A stretch of DNA of 64,000 bases from Francisellaceae bacterium (lineage in GTDB: Bacteria; Pseudomonadota; Gammaproteobacteria; UBA6186; Azoamicaceae), in NCBI GenBank assembly GCA_018703155.1, contig JABJGS010000002.1, forward strand, positions 1-64,000, in the 5' to 3' direction. Below are positions 45,947-56,647 of this stretch, one piece after another. The notes beneath the pieces were generated by a model. That model saw nothing but the letters and a program-made list of their open reading frames with translations. It searched no databases and was not told the DNA's origin. The translations under genes and the position numbers were made by a program. Within the stretch, counting starts at the first letter, position 1; the number at the start of each line of letters is the position of its first letter.

Positions 45947-48706
45947 ATGGAAAAGATTTTTCAACCGCACGATATAGAAACTAAATGGTATGACAAGTGG
46001 GAGAAAAGTAATAGCTTCAAACCTTCATTTGATAAGCAAGATTCTTTTTGTACTATACTTCCTCCGCCAAATATTACTGGTTCATTACATATGGGGCATG
46101 CCTTTCAAGATTCTATTATGGATGCGCTAACTAGATATAATAGAATGTGTGGTAAGAATACTCTTTGGCAACCAGGAACCGATCATGCCAGTATTTCTAC
46201 TGAAATGGTTGTTGAACGACAGTTAAATGCTAAAAATTCAAGTAAACATGATATTGGTAGAGAAAAATTCCTAGAAAAAGTTTGGGCTTGGAAAGAGGAA
46301 TCTGGCAATATTATCACTTCACAAATGCGCCGACTAGGTACCTCACCTGACTGGTCTAGAGAGTGCTTTACTATGGACTCGCAACGCTCAAAAGTGGTCA
46401 TAGACACTTTTGTCCAACTGTATCGTGAAGACCTAATTTATCGAGGCCAAAAACTTGTTAATTGGGATCCTGTCCTTCTAACAGCCGTATCAGATCTTGA
46501 AGTTATTTCAACTGAAGAATCTGGCTCATTATGGTACTTCAAATACCCTATTGATGCTAACCAAAATATAACCATAGCAACCACTAGACCTGAAACAATG
46601 CTTGGTGATGTAGCTATAGCCGTAAATCCTAATGATGATAGATACTCAAATTTAATTGGCACAGAAGTCTCTCTACCTTTAACAGATAGAAAAATACCAA
46701 TCATAGCTGACGAATACGTAGATTCAGAGTTTGGTACTGGATGTGTAAAAATCACCCCTGCACATGACTTCAATGATAATGAAATCGGTAAACGACATTC
46801 TCTAGAATCAATAAACATACTAACTCCAGATGCTAAATTAAATGATAACGTTCCTGAAAAATACCAAGGTCTAGATAGATTTGCAGCAAGAACTGTAATT
46901 ATAAATGACATGCAAGAACTAGGTTTACTTGATAAAATTGAACCTCATACATTGAAAATCCCTCGTGGTGAAAAATCATCTGCAATAATTGAACCTCTAT
47001 TAACAAATCAATGGTTTGTTAAAACTCAAGATCTTGCCAAACCAGCAATTAAAGCTGTGGAAGAAGGAACAGTTAAGTTTATTCCTAGTAACTGGAGTAA
47101 GACTTATTTTGAATGGATGAATAATATTCAAGACTGGTGCATTTCCCGACAAATATGGTGGGGACACAGGATACCTGCCTGGTTTGATGAGCAAGGCAAT
47201 ATATATGTTGGTGAAAATGAAGCTGAAGTTAGAACACACTATAAATTAAATGAAAATATAGTTTTAAACCAAGATTCAGATGTTTTAGACACCTGGTTTT
47301 CCTCTGCTCTTTGGGCCTTTACATCTTTAGATTGGCCAACAGATCAAAAAATAATGGATAAATTTTTCCCCACTAGTGTCCTCGTTACCGGTTTTGATAT
47401 TATATTTTTCTGGGTAGCAAGAATGATAATGATGTCACTGAAAATCATTGGAAAAGTACCCTTTAAGGAAGTATATATTCATGGGCTAATTCAAGATCAA
47501 GATGGCCAGAAAATGTCTAAAAGTAAAGGTAATGTCTTAGATCCTATAGATTTAATAGATGGGATCACTTTAGAGGCCTTACTTGATAAAAGAACTTATG
47601 GATTAATGCAACCACAAATGAGAGATAAAATCATAAAATCTACCAAGAAGCAGTTCCCTGATGGTATACCAGCTTTTGGAACAGATCCTTTAAGATTTAC
47701 ATTCTACTCATTAGCTACCCATGGTCGCCACCTTTGTTTTGACTTAGCAAGGACACAAGGATATAGAAATTTTTGCAATAAATTATGGAATGCGTCTCGT
47801 TATATACATATGAACCTTGAGGGTGGAGAGCAAGCCATCTATGACAAAGAAAGTGCTAGCATCATTGACTTATGGATAGTTAGTAAATGGCAAGAAACCA
47901 AGCTTAAGATACATCAAAATTTTTCACAATATCGTTTTGATTTACTTGCTAGTAATCTTTATGAATTTGTTTGGCACCAGTTTTGTGATTGGTATTTAGA
48001 GCTAACAAAGCCGATACTTTATGGTGATAATGTAATCCAAAAGCATAACACCAAACAGACAATGTTATATTTGCTAAATGAAATTTTAGCTTGTATGCAC
48101 CCGCTTACCCCCTTTATAACTGAAGAAATTTGGCATCTAGTGAACCCCAATAACGAAAATTCATTGTTGATGAATGAACCCTATCCCACTGTAGATAATG
48201 AAGCTATTAATCATGATGCTCAACAACATGTTGAAGCTATTATTGGACTTATTCAAGTAATCCGTAACATCAGAGGTGAGATAAACATTTCTCCATCCAA
48301 AGAAGTTAAACTTATTTTACAAACGAATGAAACTGGAGCCGAGTTTAAAAGTATCATAGATAAAAATTCTATTTTAGTGAAATCATTAAGTAAATTAAGT
48401 GAAATCACTTGGCAAGATACAACAGAGGCTATACCCATATCTGCGAGTGCCTTTTATATGTCTACAAAAATCTCAGTGCCATTAAAAGGACTAGTTGATA
48501 TCGATATTGAAAGTGACCGACTAAATAAATCTATTGCTAAAATTGAAAAAGATATCATTAAAATAAAAAGGAAACTTGATAACCCAAGTTACTGTGAAAA
48601 AGCACCGATGAATATTGTTAAGTCAGAGCAAAAGAAACTATTAGACTTTGTAGAACAACAAGACAAACTTAAAGAAAGTTTGTCTTTATTAGATACCATG
48701 GCATAG
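45947..48706 (+). CDS. valS: Valyl-tRNA synthetase
   Basis: Class I synthetase that charges tRNA-Val, with editing of threonine. 919 residues. The HIGH-type motif is GSLHMGHAF near residue 45, the KMSKS motif is QKMSKSKGN near 525, the CP1 editing domain (TTRPETMLGD, GTGCVKITPAHD) lies between them, and the C-terminus has the long coiled-coil arm that is typical of ValS. lpoA follows after 9 bases. Confidence 0.97.
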   Translation: MEKIFQPHDIETKWYDKWEKSNSFKPSFDKQDSFCTILPPPNITGSLHMGHAFQDSIMDALTRYNRMCGKNTLWQPGTDHASISTEMVVERQLNAKNSSKHDIGREKFLEKVWAWKEESGNIITSQMRRLGTSPDWSRECFTMDSQRSKVVIDTFVQLYREDLIYRGQKLVNWDPVLLTAVSDLEVISTEESGSLWYFKYPIDANQNITIATTRPETMLGDVAIAVNPNDDRYSNLIGTEVSLPLTDRKIPIIADEYVDSEFGTGCVKITPAHDFNDNEIGKRHSLESINILTPDAKLNDNVPEKYQGLDRFAARTVIINDMQELGLLDKIEPHTLKIPRGEKSSAIIEPLLTNQWFVKTQDLAKPAIKAVEEGTVKFIPSNWSKTYFEWMNNIQDWCISRQIWWGHRIPAWFDEQGNIYVGENEAEVRTHYKLNENIVLNQDSDVLDTWFSSALWAFTSLDWPTDQKIMDKFFPTSVLVTGFDIIFFWVARMIMMSLKIIGKVPFKEVYIHGLIQDQDGQKMSKSKGNVLDPIDLIDGITLEALLDKRTYGLMQPQMRDKIIKSTKKQFPDGIPAFGTDPLRFTFYSLATHGRHLCFDLARTQGYRNFCNKLWNASRYIHMNLEGGEQAIYDKESASIIDLWIVSKWQETKLKIHQNFSQYRFDLLASNLYEFVWHQFCDWYLELTKPILYGDNVIQKHNTKQTMLYLLNEILACMHPLTPFITEEIWHLVNPNNENSLLMNEPYPTVDNEAINHDAQQHVEAIIGLIQVIRNIRGEINISPSKEVKLILQTNETGAEFKSIIDKNSILVKSLSKLSEITWQDTTEAIPISASAFYMSTKISVPLKGLVDIDIESDRLNKSIAKIEKDIIKIKRKLDNPSYCEKAPMNIVKSEQKKLLDFVEQQDKLKESLSLLDTMA

Positions 48707-48715
48707 GAAGCTAAC

Positions 48716-50557
48716 ATGCACAACACGATAAAGATACTATCGATTATTTTGCTTATTTCCCTTGCATCTTGTGCAAACCAAGGCGACATAAAAACAAGAG
48801 TAACATCTCTAAATGCCCCAAACAAAATAGATGTATCTTACAATCTAAACAGTGCTAAAAAATATCTCAAGCTTGCGAATGCAACTAATGATACTGTTTT
48901 AAAGCAGTATAATAGTCTGCAAGCTTGTCACTACTTTATTAAAGCTAATGAGCTTGATACCACAAGACAAATTATTGATTCTTTAGGTGAAATTCCCATT
49001 AATACGGATAATTATCACTTCAAAAATATTGTTACCGCTAACATTCTAAATAAGTCTGCAAACAGCCGTGGGGCACAAACTATATTAGACTCCATTTGGG
49101 TACCACAAGAACTGCCATCATATCTACAAAAACTCTTCTTTGAAACTCAAGCCCAGGTAAAAGCAAAGAATGGTGAGTTACTTGAAGCCCTTAAGTTACG
49201 CTTAGCATTAAGCACCTATGATCTAACATCTGCAGAGAGTCAAGAAAACAATCATCAGCTATGGAAATTACTATATAGTTTCACTCCTTCAGATCTCACT
49301 AAAATCTTAGATAGTCCAGAGTTACCTGCTGATTTAAAAGGGTGGATAGCAATGGCAAGGTTGAATAAGCAATATGAAACAGATCCAGATCAAATCAACC
49401 GTGCTTTAGCTATGTGGCAACAAGAATTTCCTAACCACCCAGCATATGAAGAAATTTATGGTCAATCGTATGACGATAATATAAGTGTGGAAATTCCTCA
49501 ACAACCTAACCATATTGCACTGCTTTTGCCATTATCTAACCCAGGATATGGAGCTGGTGCAAAAGCAATCAGAGATGGTTTTTTAGCCAAACATTATCAA
49601 CAAAAAGAAAGAAATAACTATTCTCCTAAAATATCTTTTTATGATACCACCAAAATTGGAGTTGAAAAATCTTTTGAGCAAGCAAAAATTGAGGGTGCTC
49701 AAATTATTGTTGGGCCATTGCTTAAAGAAGAAATCACTCAGCTAATAACTAAGAAACGCCTGGATATTCCAGTCTTAGCTTTAAATACCTTATCTAATCG
49801 CCACACGCCCAACAACCTATACCAATTTGGTTTAAATCCTGAATTTGAAGCTGAAACTATTGCTAATAAGGCTTTAAACGATGGTCATAAATACGCAGTT
49901 GCTATCGTACCAGATAACGACTGGGGTAGTAGAATGTTATCTACTTTCGAGCAAAAATGGAATAATTCTGGTGCTATAGTTCTAGAAACTATTAAGTTCT
50001 CTTCAACCAATGATCTGAATACAAAAATACCTAGTTTACTTGGACTTAATAGCAGCAAAAAAAGAATAGGCATACTAAACCAAATTGGTGTAAATGTAAG
50101 CTCTGCCCCAAGAAGACGTCAAGACATAGATTTTATTTTTATTGCTGCAAATCCAGTGATGGCTAGACAAATAAAGCCTCTTTTGAACTTTCATTATGCA
50201 GGTAAAATACCTATCTATGCTAGCTCTAGTATTTATGAAGGCTTTAATCAGCCAAGCAAAGATCAAGATTTAAATGGTATACATTTCTGCGATATGCCTT
50301 GGATAATTGATGATAGTATTAAATTAAGATCTTTATATACACAAATAAATAACTTGTGGCCTGTGCATATGAAAAAGAACCCTCGCTTAGTCGCCTTAGG
50401 AATTGACGCTTACAAGATATCTACCTCACTTAATCAGCTTGCATCTAGGTACAACACTGGTATTTCTGGTATGACAGGAATGCTCTACCTAGAGAATGAC
50501 AGACAAATAAGCCGTGAACTTATGTGGGCTGACATAAAAGATGGCAAAGTTAAGTGA
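48716..50557 (+). CDS. lpoA: Penicillin-binding protein activator LpoA
   Basis: Outer-membrane lipoprotein that activates PBP1A. The signal peptide ends in the lipobox LASC with Cys19 lipidated. Residues about 40-230 form a helical TPR-like domain; about 255-600 form a periplasmic-binding-like domain starting at HIALLLPLSN. 613 residues is near the family norm. It sits before diaA and a BON lipoprotein, the enterobacterial yraM-yraN-diaA-yraP order without yraN. Confidence 0.93.
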   Translation: MHNTIKILSIILLISLASCANQGDIKTRVTSLNAPNKIDVSYNLNSAKKYLKLANATNDTVLKQYNSLQACHYFIKANELDTTRQIIDSLGEIPINTDNYHFKNIVTANILNKSANSRGAQTILDSIWVPQELPSYLQKLFFETQAQVKAKNGELLEALKLRLALSTYDLTSAESQENNHQLWKLLYSFTPSDLTKILDSPELPADLKGWIAMARLNKQYETDPDQINRALAMWQQEFPNHPAYEEIYGQSYDDNISVEIPQQPNHIALLLPLSNPGYGAGAKAIRDGFLAKHYQQKERNNYSPKISFYDTTKIGVEKSFEQAKIEGAQIIVGPLLKEEITQLITKKRLDIPVLALNTLSNRHTPNNLYQFGLNPEFEAETIANKALNDGHKYAVAIVPDNDWGSRMLSTFEQKWNNSGAIVLETIKFSSTNDLNTKIPSLLGLNSSKKRIGILNQIGVNVSSAPRRRQDIDFIFIAANPVMARQIKPLLNFHYAGKIPIYASSSIYEGFNQPSKDQDLNGIHFCDMPWIIDDSIKLRSLYTQINNLWPVHMKKNPRLVALGIDAYKISTSLNQLASRYNTGISGMTGMLYLENDRQISRELMWADIKDGKVK

Positions 50558-50593
50558 AAATCACTTAATTGCTTGTTAGTATCTAAAATATCT

Positions 50594-50622
50594 TTGGTAA
50601 ACTACAATCTAGGGACTATAAT
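50594..50622 (+). promoter_or_regulatory. Likely sigma-70 promoter for diaA
   Basis: A -35 like TTGGTA (50594-50599) and a perfect -10 TATAAT (50617-50622) with 17-base spacing lie in the 96-base gap before diaA. Inferred from consensus only. Confidence 0.6.
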
Positions 50623-50635
50623 AGTCCAATCCTAA

Positions 50636-51280
<645 letters not shown>

Positions 51281-51283
51281 AAA

Positions 51284-51841
51284 ATGAGAAAAACTTTTAC
51301 TCTAATCTTAATTTTAACCATCCTATCTGGCTGCCAAACCACTGGTAAATCTTACTTTGGTACTCAGTCTTCTTCTGCCTCTAAAGCTAGTTTTTTCAAT
51401 GACCAAAGTGTTATTATGAATGTCTCCATGGCTTTATCAAAAGAAAAAGACTTATGGAAAAACAGTCATATTAACATACTACATCATAACAACTCCCTTC
51501 TCCTTGTTGGCCAAACTAATATCATAGAGTACAAAGAAAAAAGTGAGCGAATCGCTTCTAACGCTGATGGCATAGATAAAATTTACAACCAAATTCGTAT
51601 TACTAAACCAATTTCTTATGCTCAACGAGCAAAAGATGCATGGATAACAACTCAAGTTAAAGCTAAATATTTTGCTGAGAAAAAAATAGGCTTCAATGAT
51701 GTTAAAGTCTTGACAGAAAACAACCGAGTATTTCTCATGGGAACATTATCTTCAAAAGATCAAGAACTTGCCGTGAAAGTAGCCAGTAGTGTCGATGATG
51801 TACAGGAAGTATTAAAGATATTCGATGAACCAACAACATAG
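51284..51841 (+). CDS. BON-domain outer membrane lipoprotein (DolP/YraP-like)
   Basis: Lipobox ILSGC with Cys17 lipidated, then two BON domains (about residues 50-115 and 120-180: SHINILHHNNSLLLVGQ and KVLTENNRVFLMGT). DolP supports outer-membrane integrity and BAM function and binds anionic phospholipids; context after diaA supports this identity. 3' end overlaps the next gene by 17 bases. Confidence 0.87.
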   Translation: MRKTFTLILILTILSGCQTTGKSYFGTQSSSASKASFFNDQSVIMNVSMALSKEKDLWKNSHINILHHNNSLLLVGQTNIIEYKEKSERIASNADGIDKIYNQIRITKPISYAQRAKDAWITTQVKAKYFAEKKIGFNDVKVLTENNRVFLMGTLSSKDQELAVKVASSVDDVQEVLKIFDEPTT

Positions 51842-53270
51842 TAATTTACCCAATGGATTTATAAAAGCACTTCAAAAGAGTTTTGCTCATAACTCTTTCT
51901 CTATAGATCCTTCAGACTGCTGGCCATATGGCTATGACTATAGCCAACGACATTATTGCCCATCTGCTATCTGCTTCCCCTCAAAAGCTGAAGATGTAAT
52001 AAACGTAATGAAGCTATGTAATGAATTCAAAGTCCCGATAATAGGACGTGGCGGTGCTACAAATGCAACAGGCGCAGTAGTGCCAATAGGTCCATCTATT
52101 ATCTTATCCTTTGAGAGAATGGATAAGATCCTACAAGTAAGTCCCGAAGATCGATATCTATGTACTCAAGTTGGTGCTTTAAACAGCCAAGTACAAAATG
52201 CAGCTCAAGAAGTTGGATTTTTTTGGGGTCCCTGCCCAACTAGTAGTGATTATTCAACCATTGGTGGTAACCTTGCTTGCAACGCGTCAGGTGCTAGAGC
52301 ATTAAAATATGGTAGTTGTAGAGAGAACACTCTGGGCTTAACAGCTGTTACTGGATCTGGAAAATTAATACATACTGGTGTTAAAACGACTAAAACATCA
52401 GTAGGTTATGATTTAACTAGATTATTAATTGGTTCAGAAGGAACTCTTGCATTAATAGTTAATGCAACTTTAAAATTAACCCCATCACCAAATACTATTT
52501 ACACTTCAGCTATTACGTATAAAAGTATTGAAGATGCAACTAGTGCTGTCAGTAAAATAATGTCCCAACCTGTGGTCCCTTATTCACTAGAATTTATGGA
52601 TGCAGGCTGCCTTAGCATTATCAGAGATTTAAATCCTGAGTTAATACCAAAAAATGCTAAAGCAATGCTTATTGTTGAAATAGATGCAAATGCAAAAGAA
52701 ATAGAGTTGGCACAAGCAAGCATCATCGATGCTGCTAGCTGTAATATTTTATCCATAAACCATGCTATAAATAATAATGATCGTGCAGCAATATGGCATT
52801 TAAGAAAGTCTCTTCCAGCAGCCCTTAGAAAGCTTGCCCCCAAAAAGCTTAATGAAGATATAGTTGTCCCGATATCTAAAATTCCTCAATTTATAAAATA
52901 TACTGAGGAATTATCTGAAAAATTCAAACTCCCAATAGTGAATTTTGGTCATGCTGGCAATGGCAATATTCATACTAATATTCTTTATGATCCACAAAAT
53001 AATCGAGAAAATGAGCAGGTGGAGCAAGCCTTATCTTGCCTATTTGATCTAGTTATTTCTTTAGGTGGTAGCTTATCTGGTGAACATGGTATTGGGCTTG
53101 AGAAACAACCCTTTATAAATAAAGAACTCGATCAAAATTCGATAGAAATTATGTCTAAAATAAAACAATCTTTTGATCCTAATAATATTTTAAATCCTGG
53201 GAAAATATTTAAACCTACCTGTCAAGATGTGGCCCAAGGTCCTGCTGTCCAGAGTTGTGAATTTGATTAA
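51825..53270 (+). CDS. FAD-binding oxidase, GlcD/lactate dehydrogenase family
   Basis: A 481-residue flavoprotein of the D-2-hydroxyacid dehydrogenase type. The PCMH FAD domain has GRGGATNATGA near residue 70 and TIGGNLACNASGARALKYG near 145; the C-terminal domain has the metal-binding NFGHAGNGNIHTNI near 368 and GEHGIGLEK near 421, matching GlcD, D-lactate and D-2-hydroxyglutarate dehydrogenases. Substrate unknown. There is no membrane segment. Overlaps the 3' end of the convergent unknown gene by 56 bases. Confidence 0.9.
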   Translation: MNQQHSNLPNGFIKALQKSFAHNSFSIDPSDCWPYGYDYSQRHYCPSAICFPSKAEDVINVMKLCNEFKVPIIGRGGATNATGAVVPIGPSIILSFERMDKILQVSPEDRYLCTQVGALNSQVQNAAQEVGFFWGPCPTSSDYSTIGGNLACNASGARALKYGSCRENTLGLTAVTGSGKLIHTGVKTTKTSVGYDLTRLLIGSEGTLALIVNATLKLTPSPNTIYTSAITYKSIEDATSAVSKIMSQPVVPYSLEFMDAGCLSIIRDLNPELIPKNAKAMLIVEIDANAKEIELAQASIIDAASCNILSINHAINNNDRAAIWHLRKSLPAALRKLAPKKLNEDIVVPISKIPQFIKYTEELSEKFKLPIVNFGHAGNGNIHTNILYDPQNNRENEQVEQALSCLFDLVISLGGSLSGEHGIGLEKQPFINKELDQNSIEIMSKIKQSFDPNNILNPGKIFKPTCQDVAQGPAVQSCEFD

Positions 53271-54075
53271 CCGTAGTTATAGTATGCTCTACAGTATGAT
53301 TTTTTAATATAGACTGTAACTCACATTGTTCTTGTGAGGTCAAATGCTCCATTACCTGAGTCAAGTCAATTTCATCAAATGCATCCATATGCTGCTGGTA
53401 ATATGACGTGAATTGCTCAGCTATCTGTATTATGTGATCATGTAAATCATCATCTCTATCATATGATATTTCAAGATCTGGTATTGTACCTGGAGCAATG
53501 TCAGGTAAAGTGTCGTAAACATTTAAGTCATCTTTGACATTGATTTCTCGATTCCAAGAATCACCAAAATCTATCTCATTGCTCTCTATATCAATTTTAT
53601 CAATATCATAATCTAAAACATCCCATTCCATATGCTTTAAGGTACTAGCTATGTCATGTAAGTCGTCTATATTTTTATGGTATTCAACAACAAGACTTAT
53701 TAGTTGTGGAAACTCATTCAGTAACGAGCTAGATACAAATGATTTCAACTCTTTGGCATTAAAACTAACAGTAAGTACTAAACTATATTTAGTACACATA
53801 ACCTCAATATAGTGATCAATCTTTTTCTCAAGCTCAAATAAAAATTGTAAAATTCTCTGATGTTCAATTCGACCTTTTATGTCACGACTCATCCAAAATT
53901 TCTTTTTCGGATCATCATAATCTACATCATCACGCACGGCTTTCACTAAGGTTTGAGCATCATTTTGTAGCTGTAACTGCTCATCTATTAGTTGTGCATG
54001 AAAATTTGTATGAGAGATATATGAAACTAAAATTTGCTTAGAATCTAAATTTTTTGAGTCCATTTTCTTGGCCAT
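53215..54075 (-). CDS. Hypothetical acidic protein (286 aa)
   Basis: Unrecognised. Soluble and very rich in Asp and Glu, especially about residues 155-205 (YDIDKIDIESNEIDFGDS, DRDDDLHDH), with a helical N-terminal half. No signal or membrane segment. Its last 56 bases overlap the 3' end of the FAD oxidase gene on the other strand. The internal ATG at residue 5 is an alternative start. Possible effector by context; no direct sign. Confidence 0.6.
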   Translation of the reverse strand: MAKKMDSKNLDSKQILVSYISHTNFHAQLIDEQLQLQNDAQTLVKAVRDDVDYDDPKKKFWMSRDIKGRIEHQRILQFLFELEKKIDHYIEVMCTKYSLVLTVSFNAKELKSFVSSSLLNEFPQLISLVVEYHKNIDDLHDIASTLKHMEWDVLDYDIDKIDIESNEIDFGDSWNREINVKDDLNVYDTLPDIAPGTIPDLEISYDRDDDLHDHIIQIAEQFTSYYQQHMDAFDEIDLTQVMEHLTSQEQCELQSILKNHTVEHTITTVNQIHNSGQQDLGPHLDR

Positions 54076-54501
54076 CAGTAACTAACTTATCATTTTAGAC
54101 AATGAGTATCCTAATAAGTTCCATAGCATGGGTAGGTACACTTTCTTATGTTATTTTAACGATGACATCTAAGTATATAAACATTTTGACTGAAATGAGT
54201 ATTAAATTAAATAGAGATTTTTTATAAAATAAAGGCTTTTTTTTATTATAGGCCTAAGCCAGACATTTGTGTCTAAAATGGATATCCCATCATTTTGCCA
54301 AATAATTAATATTTACTGAAAATTTAAACGCTTGACTCAAAAGTTATAATTTGTTTTCGCTAAAACTTATTCCTGAATAATTTTAATTTGTATTTTCCAA
54401 ATTCTTTACGCTAAATTTATTAATAAACGGTTGAACTCTTTAAATTCAGGAAATATATAACCTAATAGATCTGCCTAGATTAATTTTTTGTTAATTTATA
54501 T
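54076..54501. other. Intergenic, nothing recognised
   Basis: Very AT-rich, about 425 bases, between the acidic protein gene and the end of the ankyrin gene. No confident promoter, terminator or open frame. Confidence 0.55.
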
Positions 54502-55437
54502 TTACATGCAGGGTCTCTTAGGTTTATCTGGTCTATATACAACCATGGCAGCCTGGCCATATCCTGAACGCTTATTGTTCTGTTTTTTTCCCTCTTGATA
54601 TGCAGCTTGAAATGTTTTATGAAGGTGTGAGGAATACAATAAAGTGTTCATGCCATAGTCAACTCTATCTTTATTTATAGCTTCTGTAACCACATCGCTA
54701 CATCCTGCATACTGCATGATAGCTCGTGGGGCATTATATTTATCAATACGAATAAGATTTTGTGATGGTTTGTCATGGCTAGGGTAATGAATATCATTAG
54801 TATTACTTGCAGACGTACCTCTTATCCAACACTTAACTATCCCCTCAAATTCTTGTCTACCAGAGGCTATTTTCGCTCCCTGGTATATTGCTGGAAGGTA
54901 TTGATGTAGATATGATGGCATATCAATAGCTCCTCTTGGCCACTGAATCTTTGCCATAATATATGCTATTTCATTATAACCATTATCAGATGACATGCGT
55001 AATGAGGCATGGTTCCCAGTTGCCGCATTAACTACAACAACAGGTATCTCAAGCAACCTCCTTACTACATTAAGGTGTCCAAGATGTGCTGAGGCACGCA
55101 AGCCATAGTTATCATGAGCCGCGGCATTGGCTAGAACCTGTGGAATTTCAAGTAATCTATTTACTATATTAAGATGACCATTTTCTGCTGCCATGCGCAG
55201 AGCATAACATTCTAAAGATGTTGCATTAACAATAACCTCTGGTATTTCAAGCAATCTGTTAAGAACATTAAGGTGACCATTATTGCATGCGAGATAAAGT
55301 GGTCGCCATTTCACGTTCCGATAACTCTCTGCTACCTTAAGCTCAACATTCGATGCATCTAAAAAAACAGATACATCTCCTGTGGCTATTTTTTTAAGTA
55401 TTGGGCTATAAAATTTATCTGCTGAAATATATGACAT
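54502..55437 (-). CDS. Ankyrin-repeat protein, paralog 1 (4 repeats)
   Basis: A 311-residue protein starting at the ATG at 55435-55437 (MSYISADKF). After an N-terminal cap of about 45 residues come about four ankyrin repeats (LYLACNNGHLNVLNRLLEI, LRMAAENGHLNIVNRLLEI, then two more) to residue 175, then a C-terminal domain of about 135 residues with RYDNAPRA-like and QYAGC motifs that is shared with the next gene but otherwise unfamiliar. No signal peptide. Ankyrin proteins in host-associated gammaproteobacteria are often injected effectors; that role is inference. Confidence 0.85.
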   Translation of the reverse strand: MSYISADKFYSPILKKIATGDVSVFLDASNVELKVAESYRNVKWRPLYLACNNGHLNVLNRLLEIPEVIVNATSLECYALRMAAENGHLNIVNRLLEIPQVLANAAAHDNYGLRASAHLGHLNVVRRLLEIPVVVVNAATGNHASLRMSSDNGYNEIAYIMAKIQWPRGAIDMPSYLHQYLPAIYQGAKIASGRQEFEGIVKCWIRGTSASNTNDIHYPSHDKPSQNLIRIDKYNAPRAIMQYAGCSDVVTEAINKDRVDYGMNTLLYSSHLHKTFQAAYQEGKKQNNKRSGYGQAAMVVYRPDKPKRPCM

Positions 55438-55498
55438 AACTGTTCTCAATTTTGAAAAAATAATGTAATGAACGCATAATTTTCATATGGATTTATAT

Positions 55499-56341
55499 TT
55501 ACATGCCCGGACTAGTGATCTTATTAAGTTTATATATAGTCATCGCACGATCGCCATATCCTGAACTCTCCCGTATTTCTTTTTGTCCACTCCCATATGC
55601 AGCCTGAAATGTTTTATGAAGGCGTGAAGAATACAATAAAGTGTTCATGACATAATCAACTCTATTTTCATTTCCAACTTCCTTAACTACATCCCTACAT
55701 CCTGCATACTGCATGATAGCTCTTGGTGCATTATACCTATCTACACGGACAAGATTTTTAGAGGATGTATCATGTCCGGGGTAATGAATATCACTAGTAT
55801 TATTTGTAGGCTTACCTTTTATCCAGCATTTAATCATACCCTCAAACTCTTTTTTACCGAAAGCTATAATTGATCCGTAATATATTGCTGGGAGAAATTC
55901 ATGGAAATAAGCTGGCATATCAATCACCCCTCTTGGCCATTGAATTTTTGATAGAGTATATGCTATTTCATTGCGACCTTCTTGTGCCGCCACCGCAAGA
56001 GCACAATTGCTATTAGTTGAGACATTTTCTAAAACTTCAGGGGTTTGAAGTAATTTTTTTACAATATCAAGATGGCCTGCCCTCGCTGACCAGTAGAGAG
56101 CATAGTTGTTATTAGCTGCGGCATTATTTGCAATTTCAGGTATCTGAAGCAACCTTTTGACAATATCGACATGCCCATTGTTACATGCTAAAAAAAGGGG
56201 ACTCCACTCATAAGAAAAAATGTCCACAACTTCTTTTACACTAAAATCATCATTTGAAGCATCTGAAAAAATTGATTCATCACCTTCTGCGATTTTTTTA
56301 AGTATTGGGCTCTTAAATTTATCTGCTGATATATATGGCAT
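55499..56341 (-). CDS. Ankyrin-repeat protein, paralog 2 (3 repeats)
   Basis: A 280-residue tandem paralog of the downstream ankyrin gene. Same start (PYISADKFKSPILKKIAEGD), three ankyrin repeats instead of four (LFLACNNGHVDIVKRLLQI and two more), and the same C-terminal domain (DRYNAPRAIMQYAGC, MNTLLYSSRLHKTFQAAY). The difference of one repeat unit points to unequal recombination after duplication. Two conserved cysteines in the C-terminal domain are kept in both copies. Confidence 0.85.
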   Translation of the reverse strand: MPYISADKFKSPILKKIAEGDESIFSDASNDDFSVKEVVDIFSYEWSPLFLACNNGHVDIVKRLLQIPEIANNAAANNNYALYWSARAGHLDIVKKLLQTPEVLENVSTNSNCALAVAAQEGRNEIAYTLSKIQWPRGVIDMPAYFHEFLPAIYYGSIIAFGKKEFEGMIKCWIKGKPTNNTSDIHYPGHDTSSKNLVRVDRYNAPRAIMQYAGCRDVVKEVGNENRVDYVMNTLLYSSRLHKTFQAAYGSGQKEIRESSGYGDRAMTIYKLNKITSPGM

Positions 56342-56647
56342 AATTGTTCTCTAGTTTGTTATTATTTGAACGATAGTAATTCAACTGATTCCCAGGGTCA
56401 ATGTAACTAGCTCTTATTTTCATATTTGTAAAAGCAGTAATAAATCGAGGTTTTGTCTTTTATATAACATCTAAAATTATGCCTAAATGTAGACTTTATT
56501 CCACATGGGTCACAAAACCGTTTATTCACATATGAATTAATTGTTTTAGTATAACTTTGCGTAGACTTTACGTAACAGTATTGAAAACTGTAAGGAAATA
56601 GACATAACTCCACTCAAATGTTAAAACTTTCCCTTTGGAGCAAGTAA
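56342..56647. other. Intergenic
   Basis: About 305 bases between divergent genes. A 68-codon reverse frame with many Tyr, Cys and Phe is present but has no support as a gene. Confidence 0.5.

Noticed and set aside
56407-56613. 68-codon Tyr/Cys-rich reverse frame
   Set aside because: Low-complexity composition, no binding site and no homology recognised; probably chance.
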